Source of the DNA: Costus lasius
Lineage: Eukaryota > Streptophyta > Magnoliopsida > Zingiberales > Costaceae
DNA length: 64,000 bases
Direction of reading: 5' to 3'
NCBI GenBank assembly: GCA_027563935.2
Contig: CM050453.2
Coordinates: forward strand, 88,262,665-88,326,664
Shown here: piece after piece, positions 57,219 through 64,000 of the stretch
Layout of the letters: the number at the start of each line of letters is the position of its first letter
Position numbering within the stretch: position 1 is the first letter of the stretch
The notes under the pieces: generated by a model
Databases searched by the model: none
Told to the model about the DNA's origin: nothing
What the model saw: the letters and a program-made list of their open reading frames with translations, nothing else
Position numbers and translations under genes: made by a program

Positions 57219-58915
57219 GTGTCTGCAAGTGCACGGATACTCGAAGTAATAAAAAATATCGATCCCACAGAGACCTACGTGTTAAGTACCAAATAGTTGT
57301 ATTCTTACTAGCTAAGCAATAGAATATGATGCACGTAACAATAGAAAGAACACGAAATCAGAGAGAAACATAGGACTAGGGTTTCATCCACCTTAATTTT
57401 AATGGCTAGATATGAATAAAAGGTCGTCAATCTAATTTCATTATGATAAAGATCTAATTTACTTCATAAAAGGATTGCCTCACTTTCGTGCAAACAACCA
57501 TGCAGGGACCAATCATCGCTTTCGCACAAGATCTATCCCAACGTTGAAAATAAGTAAATCATCAAACAAAGAACTCAAGGATCACTTTCGTGCATCCGAA
57601 TTCTAAGTTGATTATCTCAAGTGGAATCTCAAGGATCACTTTCGTGCATCCGAGTCTCAACACAAGTTCTACTTATGATTTTTCAACGTTCCGATCCTTG
57701 CTTTCGCACAAGATCTTACCATTTGACAAAATAACTCAATCCTAGATTCTTTTTATTAAACATGACAATTATTATTCTAAAATCAAGAAATAAGAATTAA
57801 CCTAATTTCTTACAGTGAGTTCCTATTATTCAATTTTAGGGTTCCAAATTCTCAAGCAAGTCATTTTTCAGTCTATTGCGAAAACTCTAGAATCATGCAT
57901 GATAATAAGAAAACAATGGAGAATCATAGAGCAATCTATCACATAAGTAGAATTATCATAATAAAGCTATTCTGACGAAAATAAAAATTATCTAGTTATA
58001 AGAAATCAAAGTGAATTACTCTCCCATGTCCCAAAATATGATTAAGCTATCATGGAAGAGAAAATACAATCAACCATAGTATCAATGTGTCAGAAATCAA
58101 AGAAGAAGGAGAAATAACGTTAAAACACGGCTGTAATGGAAATTACAGCCATAATTTTAGTTGAAAACTCTCTGTGAACAGTGCCCGCGACCCTTCTTTC
58201 GTTGATTTCTCCTCCAATCGAGATCCTTTCGCTCTGAAACTTCTGTGAAGTCCTCCCCTCCTCTAGGCGAAGCTTCAGTGTAAAATTCATGGTCTGAGGT
58301 GACTTCCACGCCTCTAAGTGCGCGGCCGAACCCTAGAGACGCCTCCCTTGATTGCTCACCGAATAGTACATAAAAATTGGCTTTTGGTCCCTTTATCTTC
58401 TCCTCGTTGAGATGAGTCTGTATCTTCTTTCGGATCTCAATTTGGTGCCCTAAGCCTCAAGATATCGTCTTTTTAATTTTGCGGCGGAAAACTTGAGTAA
58501 ACTAGGTCAAATTATTATACCGTAAAAATAATTATGGGGGTGCCGTAATTTCTGAAAAATCTTCTATATGGAAATCACCCAAAATACGGTAGTGCTCCAA
58601 AATTACGGTAGTACTCAAAAAATACGATACAGTAATTATAATTACGGCACTGCCGTAATTTGGTAAGTGGCTTCGATTTACGTGAAATTTGTCCTGTAAT
58701 CTCTTCTTGATGATGAGAATTCTTATATGTATCTGATTTTGCTTGAAAACGCTTTAAAATCGTAACTTTTTATCTGAAAATCATTAAAAAGTAAAATAGA
58801 AGTATATTCTATAATATTTAATAAAAAAAGCGTAAAAATAAGTAAAGTAGTATAAATATAACACAAAAAGACTAATGAAATGATACAAAATACACTATAA
58901 ATTTTGGTGTCATCA
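57219..58915 (-). repeat. Family E LTR with adjacent primer site
   Basis: 1697 bp with the inner end TGTGTCTGCAAGTGCACGG on the left and TTTTGGTGTCATCA on the right. To the left the minus strand reads ACAAGTTTTTGG and then TCTTTGGTGGCAACGCTAGA, so it is a 5' LTR with a short leader scrap (57141-57218). The scrap abuts a plus-strand RT fragment, so the rest of its element is lost. Stem-loops with CACGAAAGTG heads lie at about 57480-57720. Confidence 0.8.
58505..58665 (-). repeat. Paired-palindrome array, shortened
   Basis: A reduced family E array with AATTACGGCACTGCCGTAATT (58641-58661) and decayed copies such as AAATACGGTAGTGCTCC. Confidence 0.7.
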
Positions 58916-60424
58916 GTGGGCATGACGAATTCGTCATCAAGGATGAACCTAAGACTTATGAGGAAATGGAAGCGGTCAGTGGACCAGATTCCAAAAAATG
59001 GCTAAGTGCCATAAGAACCGTAATGAACTCCATGTCTGCTAATCAAGTGTGGGATTTGGTTGAGACGCCATAAGGGGTAACACCCATAGGCTGTAATTGG
59101 ATCTTCAAGGAAGATAAACATGGAAGGTAACAATGTTACCTATAATGACAAGCTAGTGAATGAAATTTCAGGCAAGTCCACTAGGTGGATAGTGATGAAA
59201 TTTTGTCACCAATAGCTTTGTTTGAGTCCATTAGGTATCTGCTTATTATAATTGCATTTTCTGTTATGGTGTGTTGTCATGAAAACTGCTTTTCTTAATA
59301 GACGTCTGGAAGAGAATGTTTATATATAGAAATAGCCGAAAAGTTTTCATATAGAGGCCATAAAGATATGCATGATTTTTGCAAGCATGTTGAAAAGAGC
59401 CTGTGTTTACAAGAAGATCAGTGGGAGCATCATAGTATTTCTTGTTCTACATGATTGACGATATTCTATTCACATGAAATGACATCCCAGCACTTCACGC
59501 AGTGAAGTCAAGGCTTGAGAAATATTTCGAGAAGAATGATCTAGGGAATGATGCCTACATCCTAGGCATAAGGATCTATAGATAGGGATCCGAGAAAGTC
59601 ATTGCCCTTTAGTCAATCTACGTTCATCTAGGAGATTCTGGAGAGGTTTATATTGGGTGATTCCAAAAGTTGATACCTTCCAAGAAGACATGGTCTGACT
59701 CTCTCAAAGATACTATGTCCTATGATATAGCTGGAGAGTAGTAACATGAGTTTATAATCCTAATACATTGGGTATAGGATAGATCATGTTTTGTGCAATA
59801 TGCACAAGACCATATGTGGTGAATGCTTGGAGCATGACCAGCAAGTTTCAATCAGATCCTAGTGTTCAAACACTGGATAGCTATGAGAGCAATCCTTTAA
59901 TACTTGGGAAGTATAAAAGATTGAGGTCTAGTCTATCATAGACAGGAAGAATTTTGTGTACAAGGGTACACTGATACTTCGTTCCAGTCTAATGACTATA
60001 GTTCAAAGCTAGGATTTGCGTTTTGCCTTGTTGTGGTGTTGTGTGCTGGAAGAATATTAGGCAAACCACAGTGACAAATTCTACAATTAAGGCTGAGTAC
60101 ATTGCAACTTCTTGTGGCAGCCAAAGAAGCAGCTTCATTCACTTGAACTTGATTTAGTCCCTGGTACTTGATGGTCCAGTAGAATTCTTACTGGGGCCAT
60201 AGCATGAGAAAAGGAACTTGACACTCAAGTATGTACTGCAGCAATATCATCTAATCTTGGAGATCATAGATAAAGATGATGTTCAAATTTGCGAAATAAA
60301 CACAGATAGCAATCTGGTAGACCCACTGACATAGCCTCTAGCATAGCAGAAGCTAAATGAGTCATACTAGAGACATGAGACTGAATAAACTCAGCTGCCC
60401 TTGGTCTTAGTGCAAGTGGGAGAT
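58916..60424 (+). pseudogene. Ty1/copia RT and RNase H relic
   Basis: Starts in RT with KKWLSAIRTVMNSMSANQVW, then GCNWIFK. The catalytic box is YMIDDILF (DD at 59457-59462), followed by ALHAVKSRLEKYFEKNDLG and DAYILGIRIYR. RNase H keeps KAEYIA near 60090 and DSNLVDPLT near 60310, and the element ends with the purine-rich AAGTGGGAGA before the LTR. Many stops and shifts. The 5' half is cut off by the family E LTR. Confidence 0.8.
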
Positions 60425-61320
60425 TGTTAGGGTATATGCCCTGCAGACCAATGTATGGACATGGCCCAGCATTATTTGAATGTACTTTGATAAAATTGAT
60501 ATAATCAATTGAGGCATGGTCGTTATTATACAGATTGCTTTACCTGCGTTAATGTATTGAATTGCATAAATAATGTCCCACGAGTTTGGTTAGATCCATT
60601 CTCATATGTAATCCCCAGTCAAGGTGCCTTAGCCGATATGGTACATCTTTGGTGCATGTGAGACTAATGTATGGGCTGGTTAGCTGTGGGGCACAGTAAC
60701 GCAGAAATACAGGAGCATTGGATGCACTGGAGTGACCTACCGTAAGGATTGACTTGTCTAGTCAACAGGTCAATCTCACATGCAAAAAGTTTGCATTGAT
60801 CCTTAGACTTGAGGTATTCATGTCTAGATATGATGACGGGTATGTTTTGATACAGTCTTACGTGTCTCCATAAATAGGTGATCAAAACGACTGTCATTGG
60901 GCATATCATAAATCATATGGAGATATGGATGACCAATAGTAGGATTTGCCCCTTCCTTAATTGGAAGCATAATATCCACTTTGGGGAGCCCCACCTCATT
61001 GGTGCATAATGGGAATGTATGGCCATACTGTTTATGTCATGACCAATAGATTGGATTAATAAATATGAGACTAATCCAATTGCGGGATATCAGTTCAGGC
61101 AAAGGGATCTAGAATGCATGGGAATCCTCGTTGCTTGTCAGGAAGTTGTTGTCAAATGACTTAAGTCCTGTGACATGGGTAGTAGTGATGTGTTGCTAGA
61201 TACCTCTCACTACTTATGATGTTTCATCATCATTGCCATCGTCATATGGATCCTACGGGGTTACACGCAATAGACTCTTGACGTTGTTTTATGATCTGGA
61301 TATCATTGAATATTTGAGTT

Positions 61321-63148
61321 TGATAGGATTCTGCAAGTGCACAGAATTATCGAAGTAATAAAAATATCGATCCACAGAGACCTTATTGTTAATTACCAAA
61401 TAATTATTTTCTCGCTAGCTAAGTAAACCAAATATGATGCAAATAAGTAATAGAAATAACGCTAAAGATAATCAGAGAGGTAAACATGGGACTAGGGTTT
61501 TATCCACCTTAATTTCAATGATTAGATATAATAAAAGGTCATCAATCAAATCTTGTTAAGATAAAGACCTAATTTACTTGATAAAGGTATTGTCTCATTT
61601 TCGTGCAGACTACCATGCAGAAAATCGATCCTCACTTTCGTGCAAGATCTATTTTCAATGCTATAGATAAGTAAATCATCAATCAAAGATCACAAGGATC
61701 ACTTTCGGGCATCCAGATTCTAATTTGATTGATAGTCTCAAGTGGAATCTCAGGGATCACTTTCGTGCATCCGAGACTCAACACAGGTTCTACCTATGGT
61801 TTTCCAACATCTACTAGAACAGATCAAGTTGGATCTAACCTAAGGAAGAGATCCTTAAATGCAATTCTAGGATTCCAAGCTCTCAAGCAAATCACCTTTC
61901 AGTCTCATTGCGAAAACTTTAAAACATGGATAATACCATAGATCTATGGAAAATTAAAGACAAGACATTCACATAAGTAAAATTATCACAACGAAGATTA
62001 TCATGACGAAATAAAAAGTTATCTAATCATTAAAAATCAAAGGGATTACACCCCATGTCCCAAAATAGTATTAAGCTTGCATGAAGGAGAAGATACAATA
62101 AATCATAGTCTTAGAGTGATCAGAAAACAAAAAGAAAGGAGAAACAACGTTACAACACGGTTGTAAAATCCTTTACATCCGTAATTTGCTTCGATGAACA
62201 GCACTATCACCGCTGTTTCGTTGATTCCTCCTCTGATCGGACTCCAAATGCTTTGAAACTTCTGTGGTCTCTTCCTCTCCTCCAGGCGAAGCTTCTGCGT
62301 GAAAATCACAGCCTAAGGTGCCCTCTACGCCTCTCGGCACGAGAACAAACCCTAGCAGCCTCTCTGGCGATTGCTCCTTTGATACTGGATAAAAGTTCCT
62401 TCTTTCAGTGCATGTGTCTTCCCCTCTTAAAGACAAAGTAGCAACAACTTTTGGATCTCGATTTGGAGCTATGGATCAAAAGTTATGGCTCACGCAAGAT
62501 TCGGACTCGTAAAAATCGCGTTTTTGACTGGGAATTACGGAAGTGTAATATCTCACGGCATTGCCGTAAAATAGCTTGAGTGTTCTGTTCTAGAAATGCT
62601 GGAAAATACGGCGCGTAATTTGGTTTATGGCAGTGCCGTAATTTCGGTTGAACTTTCTGGTCGGAATATGTCTGGAAAATACGGCCCGTGTAGAAGTTTA
62701 CGGTAGTGCCGTAATTTCAGCAAAGGTTTCTGTTCTGAAAACGCTCCAAAATACGGCAGTGTAATTCTTTACGGCAGTGCCGTAAAATCACAAAATCTTT
62801 CTGTTTGGAAAAGCTCCAAAATCGGCCGTGTTCTTGATAATACGATAGCCTAAAAATACGGTACCGTAAAATCCTTTACGGTACCGCCGTATTTTGGTTC
62901 CTGGCCTCGATTTGCATGAAATTTCTTGTGTATCTTCCTCTTGATGATGGTAATTCTTCCATGTGTTTGATTTTGCTTGAAAAAGCCCAAAATAGTGCAT
63001 TTTTGCCTGAAAATCATGAAAAACCAAAATAGGAGTAGACTTTGCAATATTCGATGAATTTAGCATGAAAACAAGCAAAAGATCTTCAATTTAGCATGAA
63101 AAGATATCTAAAATGATACAAAATATACTACATATTTTGGTGTCATCA
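61321..63148 (-). mobile_element. Family E solo LTR
   Basis: 1828 bp, ends TGATAGGATTCTGCAAG and GGTGTCATCA, flanked by GAGTT at 61316-61320 and 63149-63153. It matches 35316-37271 in inverse orientation. No internal sequence. It carries a palindrome array at 62525-62895 and CACTTTCGTGC stem-loops at about 61595-61770. Confidence 0.9.
62525..62895 (-). repeat. Paired-palindrome array, family E
   Basis: About five units in the inverse sense, with TTTACGGCAGTGCCGTAAA (62770-62788), TTTACGGTAGTGCCGTAA and TACGGTACCGTAAAATCC. Spacers match CTTTCTGTTCTGAAAACGCT-type text. Confidence 0.8.
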
Positions 63149-63310
63149 GAGTTCATTCTGATTCTAAGTCCAAGACAGATTCATGTTTGAATTTGAGTCC
63201 AATTGGGATTCATGGGTTTATGTATATCCTGGTCAAGTTTGTGCTCTGTATGGGAGTTTAACTTGGACTTGGGACTATAAACCATGTTGGATTCAAATCC
63301 TAATTTAATT

Positions 63311-63598
63311 AGGAGTTGGAATCCTAATCCTATTAGGAATTGGAATCCTAATCCAACTAGGAGTTGGAATCCTAATTTTATTAGGAGTTGGAATCCTAAT
63401 CCTATTAGGAATTGGAATCCTAATCCAACTAGGAGTTGGAATCCTAATCCAACTAGGAGTTGGAATCCTATTTTTATTAGGAGTTGGAATCCTAATCCTA
63501 TTAGGAATTGGAATCCTAATCCAACTAGGAGTTGGAATCATAGTCCTATTAGGAGTTGGAATCCTAATTCTACTAGGAGTGAGAATCCTAATCCAATT
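63311..63598 (+). repeat. 24-bp minisatellite inside the copia LTR
   Basis: Twelve units of 24 bp (AGGA(G/A)TTGGAATCCTAAT plus a variable CCTATT, CCAACT or TTTATT end). Variant order repeats as a higher-order block (CCTATT, CCAACT, TTTATT-like). Units contain the palindrome CCTAATCCTATTAGG. Because 24 is a multiple of three, long open frames arise on both strands; they are not genes. Confidence 0.9.
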
Positions 63599-64000
63599 AG
63601 GATTCAAATCCTAATAAGAATTTGGTTATGGATATGACCCATGGTGGTTGGGCGCAAATCCTACTCCAACTAGGATTCAAATCCTAATGAGAATTGGATT
63701 TGAATAAGGCCCATTGTGTTGGGCACAAATCCTAATCTAATAAGGATTTAATTCCATGGGCCTAATTAGTGTTGAAATCCAAATCCAATTAGGGATTGTG
63801 GATTAAATCTAATTGAGTCAAGCTTGGAATCCTAATGGGAGTAGGATTTATCATTGGCGAATGGCTTAATTCCATAAATGGAATTTGCGCTAATTGATGG
63901 TATGAATCCTAATGGAATTAGGTTTCCATTGTTGGAAATAATCTTGGATGTGTGGGCTGATATGTTGGCGAGTATGGTATGATTTATTCAAGCTAAAATT

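Larger units (their letters stand above)
60425..64000 (+). repeat. copia 3' LTR, interrupted, running off the window
   Basis: Starts TGTTAGGGTATATGCCCTG after a polypurine tract. It continues at 63149 after a family E solo LTR and is not finished at the window end, giving at least 1.74 kb of LTR. It shares GTGATGTGTTGCTAGATAC with the solo copia LTR at 33189-34839. Confidence 0.75.

Noticed and set aside
63284..63637. 117-codon frame on the plus strand and 100-codon frame on the minus strand with Arg-Asn-Trp-Asn-Pro type repeats
   Set aside because: Both are produced by the 24-bp minisatellite, whose length is a multiple of three. They lie inside a copia LTR.

Overview
This window looks like repeat-dense nuclear DNA of a seed plant. 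The evidence is nested Ty1/copia and Ty3/gypsy LTR retrotransposons (a C-terminal chromodomain chromovirus and several Athila/Tat-like families), MITEs, an intron-containing S-domain receptor kinase pseudogene, and a GC-rich fragment of a CBL-interacting protein kinase (CIPK). The GC-rich CIPK piece hints at a monocot, but I cannot fix the species. I see no intact host gene, rRNA, tRNA, CRISPR array or bacterial-type operon.

Layout. 1-4.3 kb: unassigned AT-rich DNA with a GC-rich repeat patch and a small gypsy integrase scrap. 4.3-6.3 kb: a copia element with an internal deletion. 6.3-10.3 kb: a second gypsy 5' end (LTR end, primer site, gag), then an Athila/Tat-like LTR ('family A') that was later hit by another solo LTR (8497-9984, 5-bp duplication TTGGG). 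10.3-33.0 kb: one chromovirus on the minus strand, opened in its protease by family A element A (14206-28526). Element A's own LTR was opened by element B (21124-28273, duplication GGGTG). Element A keeps gag-protease and element B keeps RNase H end, integrase and an env-position ORF, so both are deletion derivatives. A separate 1.6-kb repeat-rich insertion sits in the chromovirus gag.

33.2-38.2 kb: a PIF/Harbinger-like element (TTA duplication, related inverted ends) that contains a CIPK C-terminal fragment and was later invaded by a solo copia LTR (duplication TGGCG) and a family E Athila/Tat-like LTR. 38.2-45.3 kb: mostly unassigned, with a fold-back MITE. 45.5-55.0 kb: an S-domain (G-type lectin) receptor kinase pseudogene whose kinase intron has grown to 6.8 kb through TE insertion. 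56-64 kb: a degenerate Athila/Tat-like reverse transcriptase, family E LTRs on the minus strand, a copia pol remnant, and a copia LTR that carries a 24-bp minisatellite and a family E solo LTR (duplication GAGTT).

The most interesting signal is structural. LTRs of at least four diverged Athila/Tat-like families carry two recurrent designs. (1) Several consecutive stem-loops share one head, CAC-GNRA-GTG or a close relative, often with a bulged G, on stems that differ in sequence but remain paired. (2) Arrays of short paired palindromes have arms that differ between families (TTACGG/CCGTAA, CACAG/CTGTG, TTACACC/GGTGTAA). Together they suggest a long structured RNA leader shared by these elements. 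This is an inference from reading the sequence and has not been tested by folding or alignment.
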